Assembly (NCBI RefSeq): GCF_012641405.1
Contig: NZ_JABAII010000022.1
Location: 47,063 to 111,062, forward strand
DNA: 64,000 nt
Source: Rhizobium sp. P40RR-XXII
Lineage (GTDB): Bacteria > Pseudomonadota > Alphaproteobacteria > Rhizobiales > Rhizobiaceae
Direction: 5' to 3'
A program made the translations under genes and the position numbers. The notes under the pieces were generated by a model that was given only the letters and a program-made list of their open reading frames with translations, ran no database searches and was not told where the DNA came from. Below are positions 24,882 to 33,050 of the stretch, piece after piece; the stretch's first letter is position 1; every line of letters begins with the position of its first letter.

Positions 24882-26101
24882 CGTGCTGCCTCCACGACCG
24901 GCCAAGGCTGGGCAATGGAGCGAAGGCCATCCGTGTCAAGCTTCGCATAGATCATCGTCGTTGCGCGCGATCGATGCCGCAGAAGATCGCCGATCTCCTC
25001 CAGCGAAGCGCCGGATCGAACCATGTGCGTCGCCAGGCTGTGGCGCAGAACATGCGATCCGACATACGGTGTCGGCGGCTTCACGCCCGTCGCCGCGAAC
25101 GCTTCCCTCAAAATCATATTGATGATCTGGCTGTCCTTGAACGGGCGGTTCGGCGCCCGATGGGTCACGAACAACGTGCGGGTTGTCGTCGATGTTCGCT
25201 CCTCGCGTAAATATCTGCTGATCGCTTCGCCGACATCTGAGGGAATTGGCAGCCGATCATGACGTTGCCCTTTTCCGCGAACCAGTAGCTCGCCGGAACG
25301 CCAGTCGACGTCATCGAGCTGGATCGCCATGACCTCGGGCGCGCGCAGGCCAAGCCTGGCCATCAATAGCAACATGGCGTGGTCGCGCGCGCCTCGCCGC
25401 GGATTGGTTCCCACCGATGCCAGCACAGTCTCCACTTCATCGGGGGACAGATATCGTGGAAGTCTGGCGCCCCAGGGTTTGCGCACCCTGGGCACGCAGA
25501 GCGAGAGGTTTGTGGTGGTGAGCCCCTGGGCGAACAGATACTGGAATAAACTGCGGAGGTGCGTGGATAACGTCTTGTCGCGGTATGGGGTCTTGCGTGC
25601 GATGACATGCTCCATGAACGCCACGACATCGCGCGCGCTCAGCACTGTGAGATCGAGCAGTTGGTCTCCGAAGCGGTGATCGAGAAAGCGGGCTGCGAAC
25701 CCCAGCACATGATCGACGGAACGAGGGCTTAGGCCGCGTTGCCCCAGAAGATAGGATTCAAAGTTGGCCAGCAATTGCTGGCGTTCGGCTTTGGCAGGCG
25801 TCAAGGCTGGTCGTGTGGCCACTCCGATTTCAATAAGATGCGCGACGAACAGCCTGGCAAGATTGGGGATCTTGATCTGGCTTTTCGGCGTGGTCGGCAA
25901 CCCACATCCCAACTCGACAGCAAGGTCCGGCGTCAACGCCGACGGTGCAATGCCCTCGGCCTCCAGCAAATTAGCGAAGCGCCGTAACAGATGGCGATAA
26001 TGCTTCAGCGTTGCCGTTTTGTAGTTCTTGGATGCGAGACTTGCCTCAAAGGACGCTAAGTAAGGATCGAGGCAGGTAAACTGATCGCATGTGTCCATCA
26101 T
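24878..26101 (-). CDS. Tyrosine recombinase, first of the trio
   Basis: A 407-residue tyrosine recombinase with a long N-terminal region (residues 1-130, extra domain typical of the largest member of the trio), a core-binding domain around 105-190 and a complete catalytic domain: Arg in MARLGLRAPEVMAIQL, Lys in VRGKGQRHDRL, HxxR in HVLRHSLATHMVRSG, His in LLRHRSRATT and Tyr in TMIYAKLD. Its stop overlaps the next start (ATGA at 24878-24881). First gene of the operon transcribed toward the left end. Confidence 0.92.
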   Translation of the reverse strand: MMDTCDQFTCLDPYLASFEASLASKNYKTATLKHYRHLLRRFANLLEAEGIAPSALTPDLAVELGCGLPTTPKSQIKIPNLARLFVAHLIEIGVATRPALTPAKAERQQLLANFESYLLGQRGLSPRSVDHVLGFAARFLDHRFGDQLLDLTVLSARDVVAFMEHVIARKTPYRDKTLSTHLRSLFQYLFAQGLTTTNLSLCVPRVRKPWGARLPRYLSPDEVETVLASVGTNPRRGARDHAMLLLMARLGLRAPEVMAIQLDDVDWRSGELLVRGKGQRHDRLPIPSDVGEAISRYLREERTSTTTRTLFVTHRAPNRPFKDSQIINMILREAFAATGVKPPTPYVGSHVLRHSLATHMVRSGASLEEIGDLLRHRSRATTMIYAKLDTDGLRSIAQPWPVVEAAR

Positions 26102-26277
26102 TGTGCTCCTGGTTGGTGGAGCAACAATTTTCCCGTCAAACCTCTAATTTAACTCGATACCGGCCTTTGCTGACCTGGCCGATATACACGACAGACGGCA
26201 GGCTCATGCTGGTTGGCGACGGCCGGACTGTCTTCCTCGGCACATTTCAGCGGGGAAGAGATATGAGCGTTGACAGA

Positions 26278-26321
26278 TTAGGACAATTGACCTAATCGTT
26301 GCGCTAGGACAGTTGACCTAA
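26278..26321 (+). promoter_or_regulatory. Double operator of the cargo operon
   Basis: Two near-identical palindromes, TTAGGACAATTGACCTAA (26278-26295) and CTAGGACAGTTGACCTAA (26304-26321), with centres 26 bases apart, lie before the OYE gene. A TTGACA -35-like box is at 26270-26275, so the first overlaps the promoter. They are the likely binding sites of the TetR protein encoded by the second gene. Confidence 0.7.
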
Positions 26322-26342
26322 TTCGATTTGAGGGAAGAATTA

Positions 26343-27434
26343 ATGGCCGCAGATCTCTTCAGTGCCTTTCAGCTTAATGACTTGACGCTTTCCAGCCGCA
26401 TGGTCATGGCGCCGATGACGCGCAATCGTGCCGATGGCAGTGGCAACGTGACGCCGATGATGGTTACGCACTACCAGCAGCGAGCCACGGCTGGACTGAT
26501 CATCTCGGAGTCTACCCCTGTTTCTGCAGAAGCCGTCGGTTATCCCTACACTCCTGGTCTTTTCGCCGATACGCATGTGACCAGCTGGCTCCGACTGACC
26601 AACGCGGTGCACTCCTCCGGGGGCCGCATTTTCGTGCAACTGCAACACTGCGGTCGGATTTCCCATCCGAGCCTCCAACCGGAAGAGGCCGTCCCAGTCG
26701 CGCCGTCGCCGGTTCGTCCATCCGGCAGGGCAATTACATATGCCGGGATGCAGGATTTTGTGACACCGCGCGAACTCATGCTCGAGGAAATTCCAGGCCT
26801 CGTCGCTCAGTTTCGACATGCCGCGGAGTTGGCAAAGCGTGCGGGATTCGATGGAATCGAGATTCACGGAGCGAACGGATACCTGATCGACCAGTTCCTG
26901 CGTGATGGCAGCAACCGGCGAGGTGACGCCTATGGCGGCAGTGTCGGCAATCGTATGCGACTGCTGAATGAGATTCTCGACGCCGTCAGTGAGGTTTGGC
27001 CCGCAAGGAGGATTGGTGTGCGTCTGACACCAGAGAACAGCTTTAACGCCATGGTGGATTCCGACCCGCAAGCTCACTTCGAGTACATTATCCGGGAGCT
27101 TGGCACTCGGGGCCTTGCGTATGTCCACGTGCTTCAGGGGGACATGTCAAAAAGATCGTCCGCGGTTGACTATCGGGCTCTGCGGTCGTGTTTCGCTGGC
27201 ACATACATCGCGAACAACGGCTATGACTTGGACCTTGCAAAACAGACAATCGCAAATGGCGATGCCGATCTCGTGGCATTCGGCCTGCCCTTCCTCGCCA
27301 ACCCTGACCTCGTAAGGCGTTATCGGCAGGGGTTACCGTTGAATACGGCTGATCCGGCGACTTTCTATGGCGGGGACGACGCCGGATATACTGACTATCC
27401 GTTCTTCACGGGCGAAGAGGCCTCCGCTGCCTAA
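26343..27434 (+). CDS. Old yellow enzyme family alkene reductase (NemA-like)
   Basis: A 363-residue FMN-dependent ene reductase with TIM-barrel fold. Landmarks are the start SRMVMAPMTRNRA, the substrate-binding pair His175/Asn178 in IHGANGYLIDQF, YGGSVGNR, and AFGLPFLANPDLV near the C-terminus. Such enzymes reduce electrophilic alkenes, nitro compounds and N-ethylmaleimide with NADPH. The ATG at 26343 follows GAGGGA. First gene of the four-gene cargo operon. Confidence 0.93.
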   Translation: MAADLFSAFQLNDLTLSSRMVMAPMTRNRADGSGNVTPMMVTHYQQRATAGLIISESTPVSAEAVGYPYTPGLFADTHVTSWLRLTNAVHSSGGRIFVQLQHCGRISHPSLQPEEAVPVAPSPVRPSGRAITYAGMQDFVTPRELMLEEIPGLVAQFRHAAELAKRAGFDGIEIHGANGYLIDQFLRDGSNRRGDAYGGSVGNRMRLLNEILDAVSEVWPARRIGVRLTPENSFNAMVDSDPQAHFEYIIRELGTRGLAYVHVLQGDMSKRSSAVDYRALRSCFAGTYIANNGYDLDLAKQTIANGDADLVAFGLPFLANPDLVRRYRQGLPLNTADPATFYGGDDAGYTDYPFFTGEEASAA

Positions 27435-27464
27435 GGCATCCGAAGACCAACAGGAGGCACTACG

Positions 27465-28055
27465 ATGGCAAATCGAGCGACACGCGAGGAGATTGTCGGC
27501 GTAGCGGACGATCTGTTCTACCGCAGGGGATTTGAGCACACATCCTTTGCAGACATCGCCGAGCTCGTGAAGATATCACGCGGCAATTTCTATCACCATT
27601 TCAAGACGAAGGACGACATTCTCGAAGCGGTAATCCAGAAACGCCTGGCTGATCGCAATGCGATGTTGGAGCGATGGGAGATAGAGGGCAAGACACCGGT
27701 AGAGCGGATCTCCAGCTTTATCGATATCCTCATCGTGAATGGGGATAAGATCAAACTGTATGGATGCCCGATCGGAACCTTAACGAGCGAGCTTGCGAAG
27801 TTGAACCACGCAGCTCGGGCAGACGCCGGCGGATTGTTCATGCTGTTCCGGACGTGGCTTCGCCGTCAGTTCGTCGCACTCGGCCGAGAAGCAGATGCGG
27901 ATGTGCTTGCCATGCATCTTCTCTCCCGAAGCCAGGGCGCCGCGACCCTTTTCAATGCCTTCCAGGATCAAGACTTCGTTCAGCGCGAGGTTGATCAGAT
28001 GAAGGACTGGTTGAAGGATATCGCGGCCGAGGGCTTCAAAACTGACCGGGGATAA
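27465..28055 (+). CDS. TetR/AcrR family regulator (NemR-like)
   Basis: A 196-residue regulator with an N-terminal helix-turn-helix (FADIAELVKISRGNFYHHF, about 28-46) and a C-terminal ligand domain. Cys101 in LYGCPIGTLTSEL lies where NemR of E. coli has its redox-active Cys106 (GCLTVKLSAE). In E. coli NemR represses nemA, an OYE-family gene; here the regulator lies immediately downstream of an OYE gene, so it should repress the operon and be released by electrophiles. 30 bases after the OYE gene. Confidence 0.86.
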   Translation: MANRATREEIVGVADDLFYRRGFEHTSFADIAELVKISRGNFYHHFKTKDDILEAVIQKRLADRNAMLERWEIEGKTPVERISSFIDILIVNGDKIKLYGCPIGTLTSELAKLNHAARADAGGLFMLFRTWLRRQFVALGREADADVLAMHLLSRSQGAATLFNAFQDQDFVQREVDQMKDWLKDIAAEGFKTDRG

Positions 28056-28138
28056 GCTGCCTCGAACAAAACCGGCGACGCGTCATAGCGCGGCGAGGCC
28101 TTTCTCATTCCATCACAGCTCAAAAAACGGGACAGATC

Positions 28139-28426
28139 ATGTTTATCGTATTTCTCAGATTTTCGGACAACAAGACGCAGGCCGCCCAATTCCTTGAGGG
28201 ACACAATGCCTGGATCAAAAGAGGCTTCGACAGCGGGACTTTTCTTCTTGTAGGCAGCCTCCAGCCGAACGCGGGCGGGACACTCCTCGCCCACAATATT
28301 GATCGGAAAAGCCTTGAGGCGTTGGTTCAGGAGGATCCTTTCGTAGCAGAGCGTGTGGTCAGCGCCGAGATCCACGAAGTGACGCCGGGCCGCGTTGATG
28401 AACGGCTTATTTTCCTGAAAGGGTAA
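28139..28426 (+). CDS. YciI family protein
   Basis: A 95-residue dimeric alpha+beta barrel-type protein: MFIVFLRFSDNK, GHNAWIKRGFDSGTFLLVG and the D-P-F motif (VQEDPFVAERV). The family is found with dehalogenases, OYEs and other redox enzymes, role often unknown. Third gene of the cargo operon, 83 bases after TetR and 3 bases before the glycosylase. Confidence 0.85.
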   Translation: MFIVFLRFSDNKTQAAQFLEGHNAWIKRGFDSGTFLLVGSLQPNAGGTLLAHNIDRKSLEALVQEDPFVAERVVSAEIHEVTPGRVDERLIFLKG

Positions 28427-28429
28427 TCG

Positions 28430-29038
28430 ATGAGCGGAACTGTCCTGGGTCATGACGGGCGGCCGCGCTGCCGCTGGTGCGCGGCCGCACCGGAGTTTCT
28501 TCATTACCATGACGCCGAGTGGGGCTTTCCGGTCTCCGACGATTTTCGTCTTTTCGAAAAGCTCTGCCTCGAAGGCTTTCAGTCGGGTTTGAGTTGGCGA
28601 ACGATCCTCGCTAAGCGCGAGAACTTCAGGTCTGCCTTTTGGGCCTTCGATTTCAACCGCATCGCACTATTCAACGACGTCGACATCGAACGACTCTTGA
28701 GGGACGAGGGAATTGTACGCCATCGTGGCAAAATCAATGCGGTCATCAACAATGCGAAGCGTGCGCAAGAGCTCGTCAAGGCGGAGGGCTCTTTCGCCAC
28801 CTACATCTGGCGCTTCGAGCCGCGACGGGAAGATTGCGCCAAACCGCAGACTGCATCGACTTCCGCAGCTTCAATTGCGCTATCGAAAGATTTGAAAAGG
28901 CGTGGGTGGTCCTTCGTGGGGCCAACCACCGTCTACGCTTTCATGCAGGCGATGGGGCTCATCAATGACCACGTCTGGGAATGCGAGATCAGGGCTTCGG
29001 TCGAAGAAGCGAGAGCGGAATTCCAGCGCCCAGTGTAG
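28430..29038 (+). CDS. tag: DNA-3-methyladenine glycosylase I (Tag)
   Basis: A 202-residue Tag-type glycosylase that removes 3-methyladenine from alkylated DNA. The zinc ligands Cys14 and His27, His181 and Cys185 (NDHVWEC) match those of the E. coli enzyme, as do Glu48 in LCLEG and Trp56 in GLSW of the base pocket. Fourth and last gene of the cargo operon, starting 3 bases after the YciI gene. Placing alkylation repair beside an electrophile-reducing enzyme is coherent. Confidence 0.9.
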   Translation: MSGTVLGHDGRPRCRWCAAAPEFLHYHDAEWGFPVSDDFRLFEKLCLEGFQSGLSWRTILAKRENFRSAFWAFDFNRIALFNDVDIERLLRDEGIVRHRGKINAVINNAKRAQELVKAEGSFATYIWRFEPRREDCAKPQTASTSAASIALSKDLKRRGWSFVGPTTVYAFMQAMGLINDHVWECEIRASVEEARAEFQRPV

Positions 29039-29076
29039 CCAACGGAAAGCAAACCGGGTTCTTACCGCTTGTAGCA

Positions 29077-29161
29077 ATTATGCCGACCATCGAGGCGTAG
29101 TTGGTGTTCAATTCCAATGCCGTTCTTATCAGATTCGGCATAATCCGGCTTACGGCATAAT
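29077..29161. repeat. Right end of the element: IR plus 9-mer array
   Basis: ATTATGCCG at 29077-29085 and CGGCATAAT at 29136-29144 and 29153-29161. Read inward, the pattern is the same as at the left end: two direct 9-mers 8 bases apart, then about 50 bases, then the inverted 9-mer. Positions 29136-29161 are the 26-bp perfect inverted copy of 22872-22897. Confidence 0.88.
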
Positions 29162-29168
29162 GAATTTG

Positions 29169-29450
29169 TTCATGCGCCAGCGTGGCGTAGTAGCTTTCGG
29201 CGTCCTTAAAAGCCTCGAAGGGCGGGAGCTGAATCCGATCATCGCTCTGGCTGTAAAACGCCCGGTTGCCGCCGTGGCGGATGTCTGCGCCGGTCGCGGC
29301 AAAGAAGATGTCCGCGCCGTCAATTCGCTGTACCGGATCGAGAACCGGCACGGACGGCACCGTGTATTGCTCCGGCAGACCCTCTATCTGCTCGACATTG
29401 AACACGGTGTAGCCCTTCATATAGGGAATATCGCGCTCGATCTCCTCGCC

Positions 29451-29458
<8 letters not shown>
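29169..29458 (-). pseudogene. ardC: ardC antirestriction gene, internal 5' fragment
   Basis: The minus-strand frame codes GEEIERDIPYMKGYTVFNVE, then PVLDPVQRIDGADIFFAATG, GADIRHGGNRAFYSQ and SYYATLAHE, the middle part of ArdC ending at the HE of the zinc motif. N-terminal residues of ArdC are missing: at about 29455 similarity stops where the recombinase fragment begins. The HE codons at 29169-29174 are followed by element sequence, so translation continues with about 58 foreign residues to 28989. The rest of the gene is at 22318-22845. Confidence 0.82.
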
Positions 29459-29818
<360 letters not shown>

Positions 29819-29969
29819 ATCAAGGTGGTGCCGTTTGACCGGCCCTGGGCCCTTCCGAGCACTTCGCCCGTCGGGGTGGCGGCTTATTACTTCTGGTTTT
29901 TGCAGATAGCAAGCCGAAAAATTCGGCCCGGGAAATTTTTCTTAGTTACCGGGCCGACTGTCTTTGAAA

Positions 29970-30350
29970 TCAGACGTCGTCTTCGTCGCCGGTGACGCCG
30001 ATAATGTCGCTCATATCGTCATCGTCTTCATCTTCGTCGGCTTCGAGGAAGGTATCGTCGTCATCGTCGCCGATTTCGACATCGTCATCGCCTATATCCG
30101 GAATATCGTCGCCGCTTGCCGCTTCGTCGGCATCCTCGAGCGACACCAGTTCGACTTCGGTGTTTTCGGTATCGACTTCGGCCACTTCCTCTTCTTCTGG
30201 AACTTCCTTCGAAGCGGAGGTTTCCTCGAAGAAGGACAAGGGCCAGGATTTGCCGGTATAGGGCGAGATCACCGGATCCCGGTTCAAGTCATAGAACTTC
30301 TTGCCGGTATCGGGGTCGGTACGTTTTGTTCCAAGTTCCGCTTTCGCCAC
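29970..30350 (-). CDS. TIGR02300 (FYDLN acid) family protein
   Basis: A 126-residue protein with GTG start at 30350. The N-terminus ELGTKRTDPDTGKKFYDLNRDP is the family signature with an incomplete zinc-ribbon-like pattern: the cysteines of other members are absent. The remainder is an extremely acidic low-complexity tail rich in Asp and Glu. Family function is unknown; it is conserved in alphaproteobacteria next to aroA. A longer frame up to 30389 lacks support. Confidence 0.85.
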   Translation of the reverse strand: MAKAELGTKRTDPDTGKKFYDLNRDPVISPYTGKSWPLSFFEETSASKEVPEEEEVAEVDTENTEVELVSLEDADEAASGDDIPDIGDDDVEIGDDDDDTFLEADEDEDDDDMSDIIGVTGDEDDV

Positions 30351-30622
30351 TGTCAAAGCCTCATGAATGGCCGAATGAAAATTCGGCAATGCCGGGGAAG
30401 CCGGCGTTTTAAGGGAAATATCAGCCGGTCCCCTTAATCGTTGCGGCCGTTTCTGTCAAAGCTAAACTTCATGCCGCTTCGCACGCGGTTTCACACATTG
30501 CGGGATGACGGGGCGGCGCGCCTGTGCTAACCAGCCAATGTGAACCGCAGAACATCTGGCCAAGGACGATAGCAGCCAGCACAGAATGCGTAGGGAATAT
30601 CGGCATCGCAAAGGAATTGCCC

Positions 30623-31978
30623 ATGCCGCATGACACTCTCCCGCGTCCAGCTGTGGCACGCCGCTCGGCCGGTCTCTTTGGTACGATCCGCATTCCCGGC
30701 GACAAATCAATTTCCCATCGCTCCCTGATGTTCGGCGGCCTTGCTTCGGGCGAGACCCACATCACCGGCCTGCTCGAAGGCGAGGATGTCCTTAATACCG
30801 GCAGGGTCATGCAGGCGCTCGGCGCCGCGATCCGCAGGGACGGCGACGCATGGATCGTCAGCGGCACCGGCAATGGCGCGCTGCTGGCACCGCAGACGCC
30901 GCTCGATTTCGGCAATGCCGGCACCGGATCCCGCCTGACCATGGGCCTGGTCGGCTCCTACGATTTTAAGACCACCTTCGTCGGCGATGCTTCGCTTTCG
31001 AAGCGGCCGATGGGGCGCATTCTCGATCCGTTGCGCCGGATGGGAACGCAGGTCAGCGCCGCCGCCGGCGACCGGCTGCCCGTCACGCTGCATGGGCCAC
31101 GCGTAGCGAGCCCCCTCACCTATCACGTGCCGATGGCCTCGGCACAGGTCAAATCCGCCGTGCTTCTGGCGGGTCTCAACGCGCCCGGCATCACGACCGT
31201 CATCGAGCCGGTCATGACCCGCGACCATACGGAAAGGATGCTCGTCGGCTTCGGCGCATCACTTGCAGTCGAAACCGACGCCGCCGGGATCCGCACCATC
31301 CGCCTCGAGGGCCAGGGCAGGCTCGCGGGCCAGACGATCGACGTTCCCGGCGATCCCTCGTCCGCCGCCTTCCCGCTGGTGGCGGCCTTGATCGTGCCCG
31401 GCTCCGACATCACCATCTGCAATGTGCTGATGAACCCGACGCGTACCGGCCTCATTCTGACGCTGCAGGAGATGGGCGCGGATATCGAGGTCATCGATCG
31501 GCGCGTGACGGGCGGCGAGGATGTTGCAGACCTGCGCGTGCGCTCCGGCGCGCTCAAGGGCGTTACGGTGCCGGCCGAACGCGCGCCGTCGATGATCGAC
31601 GAATATCCCGTGCTCGCGGTCGCGGCCGCCTTTGCCGATGGCACGACGATCATGCAGGGGCTGGAGGAGCTCCGGGTGAAGGAATCCGACCGGCTCTCGG
31701 CCGTCGCCGAAGGATTGAAGCTCAACGGCGTCGAGTGCAGCGAAGGCAGGGATTCACTGACGGTTCAAGGCAGGCCTGATGGCAAGGGCCTGGGCAGGTC
31801 CAGCGCAGGCGCGGTCAAGACCCATCTCGATCATCGCATCGCCATGAGTTTCCTCGTGATGGGGCTTGCCAGCGAGCATCCGGTTTCGGTCGACGATTCC
31901 GCCATGATCCCCACCAGCTTTCCCGATTTTTTTGCTATGATGACAGGATTGGGCGCGACGATCGAAGCCGGGGGCTAA
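30623..31978 (+). CDS. aroA: EPSP synthase, class II (CP4-like)
   Basis: EPSP synthase joins shikimate-3-phosphate and phosphoenolpyruvate in aromatic amino acid synthesis. The 451-residue protein starts MPHDTLPRPAVARRSAGL at 30623 and is collinear with CP4 enzyme of Agrobacterium: FPIPGDKSISHRS-like block at 20-33, ASAQVKSAVLLAGLN, LDHRIAMSFL. At position 100, where CP4 has alanine that weakens glyphosate binding, this protein has glycine (GNAGTGSR). Upstream extension to 30524 is not conserved. cmk follows after a gene relic. Confidence 0.96.
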   Translation: MPHDTLPRPAVARRSAGLFGTIRIPGDKSISHRSLMFGGLASGETHITGLLEGEDVLNTGRVMQALGAAIRRDGDAWIVSGTGNGALLAPQTPLDFGNAGTGSRLTMGLVGSYDFKTTFVGDASLSKRPMGRILDPLRRMGTQVSAAAGDRLPVTLHGPRVASPLTYHVPMASAQVKSAVLLAGLNAPGITTVIEPVMTRDHTERMLVGFGASLAVETDAAGIRTIRLEGQGRLAGQTIDVPGDPSSAAFPLVAALIVPGSDITICNVLMNPTRTGLILTLQEMGADIEVIDRRVTGGEDVADLRVRSGALKGVTVPAERAPSMIDEYPVLAVAAAFADGTTIMQGLEELRVKESDRLSAVAEGLKLNGVECSEGRDSLTVQGRPDGKGLGRSSAGAVKTHLDHRIAMSFLVMGLASEHPVSVDDSAMIPTSFPDFFAMMTGLGATIEAGG

Positions 31979-31980
31979 TG

Positions 31981-32206
31981 GACCTGCGCTGCCCAGGGCA
32001 GTGGAAGATGCGCCGCCGGACTTCATCGCAGCCCGATGGAAGGCGTTATCGGCATTGAAATCGATATCGAGACGATTGACGGCAAATGGAAGGTGAGCCA
32101 GAACCGGCCGCTGGCTGACCGACGGGGCGTGGCCGAAGACCTCGGAGCGCTCGATCGTACGGAGGCGGCGGAAGCGGCCGAAGCGGTGCGTCGCTACAGC
32201 AAATAA
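31981..32206 (+). pseudogene. Remnant of a PaiB-type FMN-binding regulator
   Basis: Right after aroA two frames together spell the C-terminus of a PaiB/FMN-binding negative regulator: VEDAPPDFIAA in the first, then from 32036 GVIGIEIDIETIDGKWKVSQ and NRPLADRRGVAEDL to the stop at 32204-32206. The frames are joined by a one-base loss near 32034, and the first two thirds of the gene are missing. It does not encode a functional protein. Confidence 0.7.
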
Positions 32207-32235
32207 CGAGAGACCGCGTAGGGACGGAAGAAGAC

Positions 32236-32868
32236 ATGATCATCGCCATCGACGGGCCTGCGGCCGCCGGCAAGGGAACCCTGGCGCGCCGGATCGCCGA
32301 GACTTATGGTTTTCATCATCTCGATACCGGTCTCACCTACCGCGCGGCCGCCAAGGCTCTGCTCGATGCCGGATTGCCGCTCGACGACGAAGCCATTGCC
32401 GAGGCGATGGCGCGCAAAGTCGATCTGGGCGGGCTAGATCGGACCATTCTGTCCAGGCACGAGATCGGCGAGGCTGCCTCGAAGATCGCCGTCATGCCGG
32501 CCGTCCGCCGGGCTCTGGTGGAGGCTCAGCGCCGTTTTGCCGGGAAGACGCCGGGTGCCGTACTCGACGGCCGCGACATCGGCACCGTCGTCTGCCCGGA
32601 CGCGCCGGTGAAGCTCTATGTGACGGCGTCCGTCGCGGTCCGCGCAAGGCGGCGCTACGAGGAGATCGTCGAAGCCGGTGGCAGCGCCGATTACGACGCC
32701 ATATTCGAGGATGTAAAACGGCGCGACGAACGCGACATGGGCCGCACCGACAGCCCGCTGAAGCCGGCTGAAGACGCATACTTGCTAGATACCTCAGAAA
32801 TGAGTATAGAAGCGGCGTTTCAGAAGGCAAAGTCGATCGTCGACACCGCTCTGAGCCGAAATGCCTGA
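32236..32868 (+). CDS. cmk: Cytidylate kinase
   Basis: Cmk phosphorylates CMP and dCMP in pyrimidine salvage. The 210-residue protein has the P-loop GPAAAGKGT (7-15), the substrate motif LDTGLTYRA and the DGRDIGTVV loop. The conserved aroA-cmk-rpsA order holds here, apart from the paiB remnant. Confidence 0.96.
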   Translation: MIIAIDGPAAAGKGTLARRIAETYGFHHLDTGLTYRAAAKALLDAGLPLDDEAIAEAMARKVDLGGLDRTILSRHEIGEAASKIAVMPAVRRALVEAQRRFAGKTPGAVLDGRDIGTVVCPDAPVKLYVTASVAVRARRRYEEIVEAGGSADYDAIFEDVKRRDERDMGRTDSPLKPAEDAYLLDTSEMSIEAAFQKAKSIVDTALSRNA

Positions 32869-33050
32869 AAATATGAGCGGCTTTCGCGCGCCCCGCGCCC
32901 GGAACCGCCGATTTCAAATAGCCTGACATTCCGTCCAAGCGCCGGATAGCTTTCCTGGAAGGGAAGGCGGACTGGGGTCAGGCCCATTTAACGCGAACCA
33001 CCGGCGCGTCAGTGTCCAGATTGCATGATCAGGACACGCCAGGAGATTTT

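Larger units (their letters stand above)
22846..29168. mobile_element. Recombinase-in-trio (RIT)-like element with four-gene cargo
   Basis: A 6.3 kb unit inserted in ardC. It contains three overlapping tyrosine recombinase genes on the minus strand (22955-26101), and on the plus strand an operon of an old yellow enzyme, a TetR regulator, a YciI-like protein and a DNA glycosylase. RIT elements are defined by three adjacent tyrosine recombinase genes with inverted repeats at the ends; as known to me they are about 3.5 kb and lack cargo. The ends carry 26-bp perfect inverted repeats (22872-22897 and 29136-29161). Removing it joins HE of ardC (29169-29171) to NVH (22843-22845) in frame; the seven bases 29162-29168 could be a coupling sequence. 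Confidence 0.82.

Noticed and set aside
28902..29450. The 5' part of a long plus frame ending in the serine recombinase fragment.
   Set aside because: It reads across tag, the element end and ardC in the wrong frame; only the part after 29451 has recombinase features.
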